Positions 18,750 through 27,583 are shown, numbered from the stretch's first letter. The stretch: 64,000 bases of DNA from an uncultured Pelagibacteraceae bacterium (GCA_902577575.1 CACGZQ010000004.1:1-64000), one strand, 5' to 3'. Made by a program: numbers and translations. The notes: a model not told the origin generated them from the letters alone.

Positions 18750-19918
18750 AAAAAATCTCTATAAAAAAAAAAATTTCTTTTTTTTTTATATTTTTCTTTT
18801 TAATAATAATTATTGTTGAAATTTTTCTTAGACTAATCAGTATTGAATATCCTATATTTCAAAAACACGATTCTATTAGAGGATTTTCTTTATTACCAAA
18901 CAGTAAGGGTGTTTGGTCAAGAGAGGGAAGAGGTGAGGTGAAAATTAATTCGATGGGATTAAGAGATTATGAGCATACGATAGACAAACCCTCAGATACA
19001 ATTAGAATTGCAATTCTAGGAGACTCCTATGCAGAGGCCAGATCAGTAAATCTTGAAGAGACTTTTTGGTTTAAACTTGGAAAAAACCTAAAAAACTGTA
19101 AACCTTTTCATAGAGGAAAAAAAATTGAAGTAATTAATTTTGGGGTTTCTGAATATGGAACTACTCAGCAATATTTAACATTAAAAAATCATGTATGGAA
19201 ATATAATCCAGATTTAATACTTCTAGCTTTCTATAGTGGCAACGATATTTCTGATAATTTAAAAATTTTATCTACAAAAAAATATAGGCCTTATTTCGAA
19301 TTTGATGGCGATAACATAAAAAAAATTGATAAAGATTATTTAAAATCAAAACCCTATAAAATTTTAAGTTCGTTTTATGGTCAAGTATTTATAAAATTGA
19401 GCCAGTATTCAAGAATAGCTCAATTATTTAGGGAGTCCTATGTTCAAATGTATTTTGCAAGTGAAAGAAAATCTAACTTAAATTTAAACAAGAAAGTTAA
19501 TAAGCCAGAGGGAAATCTTTATAATCCAAATGATGCATCTTGGTCAAAGGCTTGGATAATTACCGAGAAAATTATAAAATTAATTAATAAAGACGTAATA
19601 GAAAAAGACAAAGAGTTTATTCTGGTATCTCTTTCAAATCCAATTCAAGTTTATCCTTCAATAACTTATTTAAAAGATTATAAAAAAAAAAATAGTATAG
19701 ATGATATATTTTACCCAGAAAATAGATTAGCTAAGTTTTCGAAAAAAAATAAAATTAAAGTTTTATCAATCTCTCAAATAATGAGGAAAGAAGCACTTGA
19801 AAAAAAAATATTTTTTCATGGTTTTTATAATACTAAACTAGGCACAGGCCATTGGAATGAAATCGGTCACGATTTTGCGAGTAAATTAATTTCTAAGGGA
19901 ATTTGTAAACTCTATTAA
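18746..19918 (+). CDS. Membrane-anchored SGNH/GDSL-type hydrolase
   Basis: 390 residues with an N-terminal signal anchor (about 10-30), placing the domain outside the cytoplasm. Block I is ILGDSYAEA with the nucleophile serine, the YSGNDISDN segment supplies the GxND oxyanion block, and GHWNEIGHDFAS near the end supplies the catalytic histidine. This architecture is common in enzymes that add or remove acetyl or acyl groups on surface glycans, so such a role is plausible. The first codons contain an 11-A run and a 10-T run within 25 bases (18763-18787). It is coupled to the upstream MBL gene. Confidence 0.75.
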   Translation: MKKISIKKKISFFFIFFFLIIIIVEIFLRLISIEYPIFQKHDSIRGFSLLPNSKGVWSREGRGEVKINSMGLRDYEHTIDKPSDTIRIAILGDSYAEARSVNLEETFWFKLGKNLKNCKPFHRGKKIEVINFGVSEYGTTQQYLTLKNHVWKYNPDLILLAFYSGNDISDNLKILSTKKYRPYFEFDGDNIKKIDKDYLKSKPYKILSSFYGQVFIKLSQYSRIAQLFRESYVQMYFASERKSNLNLNKKVNKPEGNLYNPNDASWSKAWIITEKIIKLINKDVIEKDKEFILVSLSNPIQVYPSITYLKDYKKKNSIDDIFYPENRLAKFSKKNKIKVLSISQIMRKEALEKKIFFHGFYNTKLGTGHWNEIGHDFASKLISKGICKLY

Positions 19919-20088
19919 TTTTTGCTTTTTTCAGCCTCCTCAATTATTTTTAATGTACTTTTTGGTATTTCTAAATGTTTCAAGCTCATATCCTTTTTTT
20001 TAACTTTTAAAATTTTCTTTTTATTGGGATTATTGATTTCATTTATAGCATTTAGAATTTCGTCAATTGAATAATTAGTTTCGTTCAT
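19915..20088 (-). CDS. Small hypothetical protein downstream of pyk
   Basis: 57-residue ORF of unrecognised family. Its ATG overlaps the pyk stop (ATGA on the minus strand), and its TAA overlaps the stop of the convergent SGNH gene by 4 bases, so it exactly fills the space. The sequence begins MNETNYSIDEILNAI and is lysine- and glutamate-rich with no membrane span. Exact end-to-end packing with both neighbours is the main support that it is real. It could be a small regulator or merely a conserved filler; no function is proposed. Confidence 0.6.
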   Translation of the reverse strand: MNETNYSIDEILNAINEINNPNKKKILKVKKKDMSLKHLEIPKSTLKIIEEAEKSKN

Positions 20089-21497
20089 GAGCCAACTTTG
20101 AATAATCTTACCATATTAGTCATACCAGCCTTACCAAAAGGTAAACCGGCCGTTATAACAACAAAATCATTTTTTTTGATAAATTTAAGTTTCTTTATAA
20201 TCTCTTTTGAAATAGACATCATGTCTCTCCACCCATTTGCGTCTCTGCTATTTATAGAATGAACACCCCAAAGTAATGATACTTGTCTACTTACATTTAT
20301 ATTAGGTGAGATCGTTACTATTTTTGCTGCTGGACGCATAGCTGAAACCAGTTTTGCAGATCTACCAGAATTAGAAAAAACTATTATAGCTTTTACGTCC
20401 GGGTTGTAAGCCATATCTTTAACAGAGAGCAATATAGATTTGACCGGATCTTTGTTTGTAACAACTGAATTTTTAAAATCTTCTATATGTTCTCTTTTGT
20501 ATTTTTCAGTAGATAAAATAGTTTGGGTCATTGTAGAAACAGCTTGAATTGGAAATTTTCCAATTGCTGCTTCAGCTGACAACATTACAGTGTCAGCACC
20601 TTGAAAGATTGCTGTTGCAATATCATTTATTTCAGCTCGAGTAGCGGTATTATTTTCAATCATGCTTTCTAACATCTGAGTAGCAACTATTACAGATTTG
20701 GAAAATTGAGAACATTTTTTAATTAGACTTAGTTGTACTTTTGGCACTTCACTGTGGCCAATATCGATAGCCAAGTCTCCTCTAGCAATCATTATCGAAT
20801 CTGTTGCTTGAATAATTCTTTTTATATTTTTTAAAGCATGTTTGTTTTCAATTTTAGAAATAATACCGATGTCTTTTTTAATTAATTTTCTGGTTTCCAA
20901 AATTAATTTTTCATTTTGCAAATAAGATAAAGCAATCCAATTGCAACCGAGTTTAATAGCAGTTTTAATATCTTTTTTATCTTTTTCAGTAAGTTTATTA
21001 AAATTTATATCCAACTTAGGAACATGGAAGCTTTTATTACTCTTAAGTTCACAATTTTGACTACGGCATTTGGTAATTACTGAGTTGCCTTTTTTGCTAA
21101 TAACAGAAAATAAAAACTTACCATCATCAATTAAAATTTTATTACCTTTTTTTAACTTTTTTAAAATTTTAGGATAAGGAAAATTAACTCTTTGTGAATT
21201 ACCAGGTATTTTTTTACTATCAAATATAAATTTTTGGTTGTACTTAATCCTTTGACTTTCATTTTGAACTTTACCTATTCTAAGTTTTACCCCTTGAAGG
21301 TCAGCTATAAGAGACAATTTTTTTTGATTTTTTTTCTCTACTTTTCTAATTTTTGAAATAATTCTATTAATACCTTTGGTGTTATGGCTAAAATTGATTC
21401 TAAAGGCATCGACACCAAGGTCTACAAGCTTTTTTAACTTATTTTCACTATAAATCGCAGGACCTAAAGTAGCTATAATTTTTGCTTTTTTTTCCAT
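20085..21497 (-). CDS. pyk: Pyruvate kinase
   Basis: Converts phosphoenolpyruvate and ADP to pyruvate and ATP. The N-terminal KIIATLGPA and FRINFSHN, the active-site IISKIENKHAL, MIARGDLAIDIGHSEVP, and ATQMLESMIENNTATRAE with the following ADTVMLSAEAAIGKFP are diagnostic. 470 residues includes the C-terminal allosteric-type domain. It is divergent from pfk across 64 bases, so the two irreversible glycolytic steps may share control. Cultured group Ia SAR11 strains are reported to lack pyk, so its presence says something about lineage. Confidence 0.97.
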   Translation of the reverse strand: MEKKAKIIATLGPAIYSENKLKKLVDLGVDAFRINFSHNTKGINRIISKIRKVEKKNQKKLSLIADLQGVKLRIGKVQNESQRIKYNQKFIFDSKKIPGNSQRVNFPYPKILKKLKKGNKILIDDGKFLFSVISKKGNSVITKCRSQNCELKSNKSFHVPKLDINFNKLTEKDKKDIKTAIKLGCNWIALSYLQNEKLILETRKLIKKDIGIISKIENKHALKNIKRIIQATDSIMIARGDLAIDIGHSEVPKVQLSLIKKCSQFSKSVIVATQMLESMIENNTATRAEINDIATAIFQGADTVMLSAEAAIGKFPIQAVSTMTQTILSTEKYKREHIEDFKNSVVTNKDPVKSILLSVKDMAYNPDVKAIIVFSNSGRSAKLVSAMRPAAKIVTISPNINVSRQVSLLWGVHSINSRDANGWRDMMSISKEIIKKLKFIKKNDFVVITAGLPFGKAGMTNMVRLFKVGS

Positions 21498-21561
21498 TAA
21501 GAGATTTTTATGTTATAACACCACTTTCCTTAAAAAAGAATATTAAAGAATATTAATTTTA

Positions 21562-22650
21562 ATGAGCAATAAAAAAATTGGAATTTTGACTAGCGGAGGA
21601 GATTGTGGAGGTTTAAATGCAGCAATCAGATCAATTTTCTATAGAGCTAAAAACAAATATAATATGGACGTTTATGGAATAAGGGATGGGACCGCAGGAT
21701 TTATTAAACGACCAGTAGACGCAGTACAATTAACTCATAAAACTTTTGGCGGATACTTATTAAGACAAGGTGGAACTTTTTTAGGATCTACAAATAAAGG
21801 CAATCCTTTTAAGTTTCCCACAAAAGATGGTAAACACGTTGATAAATCAAAAGAAATAATCGAAGGCTATCATTCAATGAAATTAGATGGTTTAGTGATA
21901 ATAGGTGGTGATGGAAGCATGCAAATTTTAAAAAAACTTGCAAAAGATGGAGGAATGAAAATAGTAGCAATACCCAAAACTATTGATAACGATGTTGGGG
22001 CAACTGAGAGCTCAATAGGTTTTCATACTGCCGTTGATGTAGCCACTCAGGCATTAGATAATCTTCAATCAACTGCTGCAAGTCATAGGCGATCAATGAT
22101 ATTAGAAGTTATGGGTAGAGATGCTGGTCATATAGCTTTAAATGCTGGAATTGCCGGTGGAGCAGACATTATATTAATCCCTGAAATAAGATATTCAATT
22201 AATGGAATTATAAAAAAATTAAATTCGATGAAAAAAAATGATATTCAGCATTCCCTAATTATTGTTGCAGAAGCAGTTAAAAAAGAAGACGGATCGAGAG
22301 TGTTACATAAATATATTGATGGAGAACAAAGGCTGGGTGGTATTGGTGATCATATTGCAAAGGAGCTAATGAAAAAAACTGATGTAGAATGTAGAGTGAC
22401 TACATTAGGACATGTGCAAAGAGGGGCACCTCCAACTGCTACTGATAGAATATTAGCAAGTGCTTTTGGAGTGTATGCTGTGGACTTACTTAATCAAAAA
22501 AAATTTGATAGAATGGTCGCTTGGAATAATAGAAGAGTAGTTGACGTGCCAATTGACGAGGGGATAAAAACTTATAAAAATGTCGAAAGAAAAGACTCTC
22601 TTGTTGAAACTGCATTATCACTTGACATATACTTAGGAGACAATATTTAA
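21562..22650 (+). CDS. pfkA: 6-phosphofructokinase
   Basis: Phosphorylates fructose-6-phosphate. Key blocks are GGDCGGLNAAIR, the catalytic PKTIDNDVGATESSIGFHTA, EVMGRDAGHIAL, and GHVQRGAPPTATDR. Two donor-choice positions give mixed hints: G118 (GGDGS, equivalent to E. coli G104) is ATP-type, while K139 (PKTIDND, equivalent to 124) is the residue found in PPi enzymes and in actinobacterial ATP enzymes. ATP use is therefore more likely but not proved. 362 residues is normal. Its stop overlaps the next gene by 1 base. Confidence 0.95.
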   Translation: MSNKKIGILTSGGDCGGLNAAIRSIFYRAKNKYNMDVYGIRDGTAGFIKRPVDAVQLTHKTFGGYLLRQGGTFLGSTNKGNPFKFPTKDGKHVDKSKEIIEGYHSMKLDGLVIIGGDGSMQILKKLAKDGGMKIVAIPKTIDNDVGATESSIGFHTAVDVATQALDNLQSTAASHRRSMILEVMGRDAGHIALNAGIAGGADIILIPEIRYSINGIIKKLNSMKKNDIQHSLIIVAEAVKKEDGSRVLHKYIDGEQRLGGIGDHIAKELMKKTDVECRVTTLGHVQRGAPPTATDRILASAFGVYAVDLLNQKKFDRMVAWNNRRVVDVPIDEGIKTYKNVERKDSLVETALSLDIYLGDNI

Positions 22651-23426
22651 TGAAATTCAAAAATTCTAATTATTATGCAAATAAAATTGTTAATGCTTTT
22701 CTTAAAAAAAAGATTATAGCACCACTACCTAGTCGTTACACTAAAAATCTGATTAAGGCAGATAATTTTAGAAAATTATGTGAAAGTAAAATAAATAAAC
22801 CAATAACTGGATTTAAAGCTGGTGGTACTGGTATCCCCCTTTTGAAAAAACTAAAAGAAAAAGAACCTTTTTATGCTTCTGTATATAAACATAACATTAT
22901 TAAAAACAATAGTAATATAAAGATTAATAAATATACTTTAGGCATTGAACTCGAAGTTGGTTATAAAATTGATAAAAAGTTTTTCAATCTTAAAAAGAGA
23001 ATTTCAAAAAATGATATTAATAAGATTATTTTAAAGATTTTTCCTTGTATAGAGGTAGTTGGTTATAGGCAAAAAAAGAAAGGTATAAAATCTTTCGGTG
23101 ACCTTAGTTCAGATTTTGGAGGAAATATAAAATTTGTAACTGGCACTGAAAAAAAACTTAATAATATTAATGTTAATAATTTAAAAACAGTCATTTATAA
23201 TAAAAAAGCAAATCAATCGGTTAAAGGAAATACTAATACTGTTTACAAGAATCCTAAAAACTCACTTTTTTTTGTTTTAAAGAAACTTCAAAAATCTAAA
23301 ATTAAATTTAACAATAACTTTTACGTTTTTACAGGTTCTACAGTAGGGGTTGTTCCAATACTTAATAAAGGTTCCTACATTGGAAAAATCGATAAACTTG
23401 GGACTGTTAAAGCTAATATTAACTAG
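22650..23426 (+). CDS. 2-keto-4-pentenoate hydratase / fumarylacetoacetate hydrolase superfamily protein
   Basis: 258 residues. The GFKAGGTGIPLL stretch, the metal-binding acidic block LGIELEVGYKI (about residues 98-108), the late SFGDLSSDFGGN segment, and the end YVFTGSTVGVVPI followed by GSYIGKIDKLGTV match the MhpD/2-oxopent-4-enoate hydratase branch. Enzymes of the superfamily act on small keto-acids with Mg. The substrate is unknown, and no aromatic degradation genes are nearby. It is coupled to pfk by a 1-base overlap, so it is expressed with glycolysis. Confidence 0.75.
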   Translation: MKFKNSNYYANKIVNAFLKKKIIAPLPSRYTKNLIKADNFRKLCESKINKPITGFKAGGTGIPLLKKLKEKEPFYASVYKHNIIKNNSNIKINKYTLGIELEVGYKIDKKFFNLKKRISKNDINKIILKIFPCIEVVGYRQKKKGIKSFGDLSSDFGGNIKFVTGTEKKLNNINVNNLKTVIYNKKANQSVKGNTNTVYKNPKNSLFFVLKKLQKSKIKFNNNFYVFTGSTVGVVPILNKGSYIGKIDKLGTVKANIN

Positions 23427-23634
23427 ACAAGATATAGCCACCAATACTAATTATAGCTATAATTAGTAAAATCTTTGTTTTTTTTAAAAGTTTAGCCTTT
23501 TTCTCAGTATTAAACTTTCTCTGTGAGAGAAAATAAATATTACTTTCATTTTTATTTCTAAATTTAGGTCTTAAAGGTGATGGTATTGTTTTGTTTTGAA
23601 TATTTTTGAATTTTTTAGGATTAATTTGTAACAT
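23419..23634 (-). CDS. Small tail-anchored hypothetical protein
   Basis: 71 residues if started at the ATG at 23634 rather than the TTG at 23640. A basic N-terminal part is followed by one C-terminal span (ILLIIAIISIGGYIL), giving the look of a tail-anchored membrane protein. No family is recognised. Its 3' end overlaps the hydratase gene by 8 bases, the same convergent packing seen elsewhere in the window, which supports a real gene. It could be expressed divergently from the Fur-like region upstream of the iron importer. Confidence 0.45.
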   Translation of the reverse strand: MLQINPKKFKNIQNKTIPSPLRPKFRNKNESNIYFLSQRKFNTEKKAKLLKKTKILLIIAIISIGGYILSS

Positions 23635-23701
23635 TTGCAATTTTAACTCTTTTTAAAGACACTTATCAACAGTTACTGCTACCTACAAGTGCGTCAATTA
23701 T

Positions 23702-23720
23702 GCAAATGATAATCATTCTC
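23702..23720 (+). promoter_or_regulatory. Fur-like box 1 upstream of the iron importer
   Basis: GCAAATGATAATCATTCTC matches the classical 19-base Fur consensus GATAATGATAATCATTATC at 16 positions, with the central ATGATAATCAT intact. It lies 43 bases before the fut start codon, in position to cover the promoter. Confidence 0.8.
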
Positions 23721-23728
23721 ATATTATT

Positions 23729-23747
23729 GTAAATGATAATCATTATC
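23729..23747 (+). promoter_or_regulatory. Fur-like box 2 upstream of the iron importer
   Basis: GTAAATGATAATCATTATC matches the classical Fur consensus at 17 of 19 positions. It is centred 27 bases after box 1 and ends 15 bases before the chosen start codon at 23763. The pair implies iron-dependent repression of the importer by a Fur-family protein; the regulator gene is not in the window. Confidence 0.85.
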
Positions 23748-23762
23748 AATAACGAGAGAAAA

Positions 23763-24782
23763 ATGAAAAAAACAATAATAATCAGCTATCTATTTTTAGT
23801 TTCATTTGCAGGTTCTTTACTCGCAAATGAGGTAAACATATTTAGTGCAAGGCATTATGACTCAGATGTTCAACTTTATGAAAAATTCACTGCTAAAACT
23901 GGAATTAAAGTAAACGTTGTATCAGGAAAGTCAGGTGCTTTAGAAAAAAGGATAATAGAGGAGGGAGCTGATAGCCAAGCAGATCTATACATAACAGCAG
24001 ACGCTGGAAGATTAGGTGCTTTTGAAGCAAACTTGGAAGGAGGACTTACTAGTGCAGTTATAAAATCTGCTGTACCAAGTAACTTTAGAACATCAAAATG
24101 GACTGGTATAGCGAAGAGAGCTAGAATTGTATACTTTGCTCCAGAAAGAGTAAGCGGTGCAGAATTAGCTGGTTTAACTTATGAAAGTTTAGCTGATCCG
24201 AAATGGAAAGGTAGACTAGTAATTAGAGCTTCAAACAATATTTACAATCAATCACTTGTAGCTTCATTAATTAAAAATAATGGAAAAGGTAAAATAGCTG
24301 ATTGGTCAAAAGGTATGGTTTCAAATATGGCTAGATCTCCAAAGGGAAATGATAGAGCTCAGATACTTGCTGTTGCAGCAGGAGAAGCTGATATAGCAGT
24401 AGCTAATACTTATTACTTAGCACTTATGCTTTCTGGAAAAAAAGGACCAGAGCAGCAAGCAGCGGCTAAAAAAGTAAAACCTTTCTTTCCAAATCAAGAT
24501 GGAAGAGGAACTCATATGAATATTAGTGGTGCAGGACTTGTAAAAGGAGCACCAAATAAAGTTAATGCAATAAAATTAGTTGAGTTCTTATTAAGTGAAG
24601 AAGCTCAAAATCATATTGTAAATAATACTTTTGAGTATCCAATGATAAAAGGCGTGTCTCCACATCCACTTGTTGTAAATATGGGATTAGATTTTAAGCA
24701 AGATCTAAAAACAAAAGTTGTCAATTACGGAAAAAGACAAGCAGATGCTTTAGAGGTTATGACAGCAGCGGGCTGGAAGTAG
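23763..24782 (+). CDS. futA: Ferric iron ABC transporter, periplasmic binding protein
   Basis: Binds Fe(III) in the periplasm. A signal peptide covers about residues 1-21 (cleavage near SLLA). The start of the mature domain, VNIFSARHYDSDVQLYEKF, and the tandem tyrosines in ANTYYLALM are the iron-ligand features of FbpA/FutA/SfuA proteins. The ATG at 23763 was chosen because an upstream ATG-type start at 23733 would place coding sequence inside Fur box 2, while this one has a GAGAG ribosome site and yields a proper signal peptide. The name sfuA would be equally valid. A hairpin follows the gene. Confidence 0.93.
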   Translation: MKKTIIISYLFLVSFAGSLLANEVNIFSARHYDSDVQLYEKFTAKTGIKVNVVSGKSGALEKRIIEEGADSQADLYITADAGRLGAFEANLEGGLTSAVIKSAVPSNFRTSKWTGIAKRARIVYFAPERVSGAELAGLTYESLADPKWKGRLVIRASNNIYNQSLVASLIKNNGKGKIADWSKGMVSNMARSPKGNDRAQILAVAAGEADIAVANTYYLALMLSGKKGPEQQAAAKKVKPFFPNQDGRGTHMNISGAGLVKGAPNKVNAIKLVEFLLSEEAQNHIVNNTFEYPMIKGVSPHPLVVNMGLDFKQDLKTKVVNYGKRQADALEVMTAAGWK

Positions 24783-24796
24783 TTATAAATAGTATG

Positions 24797-24853
24797 AGGC
24801 GAAAAATAAAAAAAGAAATTAACTTGAATAAGTTAAAAACAGGTTTTTCGCCT
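24797..24853 (+). terminator. Long-range hairpin between iron-binding protein and permease genes
   Basis: AGGCGAAAAA (24797-24806) is perfectly complementary to TTTTTCGCCT (24844-24853). Inside the loop is a second small hairpin, AACTT-GAAT-AAGTT (24821-24834). The outer stem lies between the futA stop and the permease ATG. There is no long T tract after it, so 3'-end protection or attenuation is more likely than strong termination. Confidence 0.6.
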
Positions 24854-24882
24854 TGTATTTCAGAGGCTAAAAAAATCCACCA

Positions 24883-26499
24883 ATGACAAAATATAATATA
24901 TGGTTTTTTGGATCATTGATTGTAGCTTCAGTGGTTGCAATGCCTATTATTACTGTTTTCTCTAGTTTTTTTTTGGAGACAAGTGAATATTTTTACTTAT
25001 TAAAAGAAACATTTTTATTCGAGTATATTTTTAACTCTATAACAATCTTATTTTTTGTTATATTTTTTACACTCATTTTAGGAATTTTTTCTGCATATTT
25101 TGTATCTTTTTATGACTTTCCGTTATCCAACTTTTTTAGTTGGGCTTTAATCTTATCATTTGCAGTTCCTGGATATATCTATGCATTTTCAATAATTGCT
25201 TTTTTTGAAAATTACGGCACGGCTTTTTCGTTTTTAACATTTCTCTTTGGAGAGGGTAATTACAATCCAGTTATACCTAAGATAGATGGATTAGTCGGAG
25301 CTATATTATCCATATCATTTTCTTTATTTCCATACGTTTATGTGTTAACGAGAGCATCATTTTACTATCAATCAAATAACTATATTGAAGTTGGAAAAAA
25401 CCTAGGACTTTCGTCTAATGAAACTTTTTTTAGGATAATTTTGCCCTCAGCAAGACCAGCAATAATTGCCGGATTAGCTTTAGTTTCAATGGAATGTTTA
25501 TCAGATTTTGGCACCGTATCATTTTTTAGCGTAAATACATTAACTACTGGAATTTATAATTCTTGGCTGTCTTTTGATGACTTAAACACCGCAAATCAGA
25601 TATCTTTTATATTACTGATTTTTATTCTTTTACTTTTTTCGGTAGAAATTTATTCACGAAAAGAAGCAAGGTATCATCAGCCAGGTAGAGGTTTTAAGCC
25701 AATTACTAAAATTAAATTAACTGGAAGAAAGACTATATTTCCAGTTCTAATTTGCACATTAATTTTTCTGTTGAGTTTTATTTTTCCAGTTTCTCAAATG
25801 ATTTACTGGACAGTAAAGTTTCCAAAATATATTCAAGATATAGATATATTTAAAATAAACTTAAATACTCTAATGTTAGTAGGATTAGCTAGCATCTTTA
25901 TAGTAAGTATTTCCTTGTTTATTAATTATGGAAGCAGAATATCAAAAAGTAGAATTTTAAACTACATTACAACCTTTTCGATTTCTGGGTATGCGATACC
26001 AGGAGTCATTCTAGCAGTTGCTTTTATTACTTTCTTTTCAAATTTGAGTGATTTTTTAACAATCAATTTTGATTTTAAAAGTTCAAAGAGCTTGTTTATA
26101 GGATCCATCTTAGGACTATTATTAGCTTATTTTATAAGATTTTTCTCTCTCTCTTTTAATGGAATAAAATCAAGTTATGAAAAAATTAATAATTCCATAG
26201 ACGAAAGTGCTTATCTTCTTGGTTATACTAAGATTAATACATTTTTTAAAATACATGTGCCTTATTTAAGCACTAATATAATTTTAGTGGTTTTATTAAT
26301 TTCTCTAGAAGTAATTAAAGAATTACCTATGACGATGATTCTAAGACCTTTTAATTTTGAAACATTTGCTACTCAGGCTTATATATATGCATCCCAAGAT
26401 TTACTTGAAGCGGCTGCATTACCATCTCTTTTTTTAATTTTTTGGTCTACAATTTTGATACTCCTATCATCTAGATATATACTTTCAAAAAAAAATTAA
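24883..26499 (+). CDS. futB: Ferric iron ABC transporter permease (fused double-domain)
   Basis: 538 residues with about twelve spans, made of two permease halves as in FbpB/SfuB/FutB. Each half has an EAA-type loop: YIEVGKNLGLSSNETFFRIILP (about residue 168) and DESAYLLGYTKINTFFKIHVP (about residue 440). It moves Fe(III) through the inner membrane, driven by the downstream ATPase. It begins after the futA hairpin and ends 13 bases before futC. Confidence 0.93.
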   Translation: MTKYNIWFFGSLIVASVVAMPIITVFSSFFLETSEYFYLLKETFLFEYIFNSITILFFVIFFTLILGIFSAYFVSFYDFPLSNFFSWALILSFAVPGYIYAFSIIAFFENYGTAFSFLTFLFGEGNYNPVIPKIDGLVGAILSISFSLFPYVYVLTRASFYYQSNNYIEVGKNLGLSSNETFFRIILPSARPAIIAGLALVSMECLSDFGTVSFFSVNTLTTGIYNSWLSFDDLNTANQISFILLIFILLLFSVEIYSRKEARYHQPGRGFKPITKIKLTGRKTIFPVLICTLIFLLSFIFPVSQMIYWTVKFPKYIQDIDIFKINLNTLMLVGLASIFIVSISLFINYGSRISKSRILNYITTFSISGYAIPGVILAVAFITFFSNLSDFLTINFDFKSSKSLFIGSILGLLLAYFIRFFSLSFNGIKSSYEKINNSIDESAYLLGYTKINTFFKIHVPYLSTNIILVVLLISLEVIKELPMTMILRPFNFETFATQAYIYASQDLLEAAALPSLFLIFWSTILILLSSRYILSKKN

Positions 26500-26512
26500 T
26501 ATAATCAACTTA

Positions 26513-27583
26513 ATGTCCAATAATTTTTTTGAGATTCAAAATGGTAATTTTACTGCGAGTGAAAAAAATAAAGTAAATGATGTAAATTTAATTATAAAAA
26601 AACAGGGGGAAATAATTTCTTTGTTGGGTCCATCTGGAATAGGAAAAACCACTTTGCTAAGAACGATTGCTGGTTTACAAAAACTTAGTGGAGGTAAAAT
26701 TAAACTTAGAGATAAGATTTTAGCCTCTGATGAAATTCATATTGAGCCAGAAAAAAGAAATGTTGCCCTTTCTTTCCAAGATAATTCTCTTTTCCCTAAT
26801 TATAAAGTTATTGACAATATAAACTTTGGAGAAAAAAGATCTAATGGTTATGGCCCAAATGTAGATGTTAAAGAAATAATTAATTTATTAAGAATTGAAC
26901 CTATATTAGAAAAATATCCTCATCAAATTAGTGCCGGAGAGGCACAACGTGTTTCATTAGCTAGATCTCTAATGTCTAAACCCGATTTATTATTACTAGA
27001 CGAACCATTCTCAAATATAGATCAAAGTCTTAAGGAAGAAATACAGGCTTCAGTTAAAAAACTTTTAAAAAGAATAAATTTGACAACTATCATAGTAACA
27101 CACGACTCCCACGAAGCTTTTTCGATGGCTGATAAATGTGGAATAATACTAGATCAAAAATTAAAGCAATTCGATATACCTTATAATGTACATCACGAGC
27201 CAAATTCAATTGATGTTGCAAATTTTTTAAATAAAGGAATTTTTATCGATGTTCAAGTTGTAGATAGTGAGTGTGCAGTTCATAGACTCAAACATGATGA
27301 ACTAGGGGAAATTAGAGGAAAATTATCAAACAATTTTCCATCTGGCTCAAAAGTTAAATTACTTTTACAGCCTGAGGATTTAATACACGATGATCAAAGT
27401 AAACTAAAATTAGAGGTAGTTGATAGAAAGTTTAAAGGAACAAATTTTATTTATACTTTAAGAACTAAAAAAGGTGAGCATTTACCTGTATTTGTCCACT
27501 CTCATCATATCCATCAACACGAGAAGTCAGAACAATTCGGTGTTAAGTCTCCGATTTATATTGACCATCTAGTATGTTTTTAA
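26513..27583 (+). CDS. futC: Ferric iron ABC transporter ATPase
   Basis: 356 residues. Walker A is GPSGIGKT near residue 38, Walker B ends LLLDEP, and the switch histidine is in VTHDSHEAF. The ABC signature is ISAGEAQR instead of LSGGQQQR, a mild variant. The C-terminal regulatory (TOBE-like) part ends with a histidine cluster, HSHHIHQH at 329-336, which might sense or bind metal. The last gene of the Fur-boxed operon; a tRNA-Arg gene follows 17 bases later. Confidence 0.93.
   Translation: MSNNFFEIQNGNFTASEKNKVNDVNLIIKKQGEIISLLGPSGIGKTTLLRTIAGLQKLSGGKIKLRDKILASDEIHIEPEKRNVALSFQDNSLFPNYKVIDNINFGEKRSNGYGPNVDVKEIINLLRIEPILEKYPHQISAGEAQRVSLARSLMSKPDLLLLDEPFSNIDQSLKEEIQASVKKLLKRINLTTIIVTHDSHEAFSMADKCGIILDQKLKQFDIPYNVHHEPNSIDVANFLNKGIFIDVQVVDSECAVHRLKHDELGEIRGKLSNNFPSGSKVKLLLQPEDLIHDDQSKLKLEVVDRKFKGTNFIYTLRTKKGEHLPVFVHSHHIHQHEKSEQFGVKSPIYIDHLVCF

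Noticed and set aside
23733-23762. Upstream start for the iron-binding protein
   Set aside because: It would put coding sequence inside Fur box 2 and spoil the signal peptide; the ATG at 23763 has a better ribosome site.
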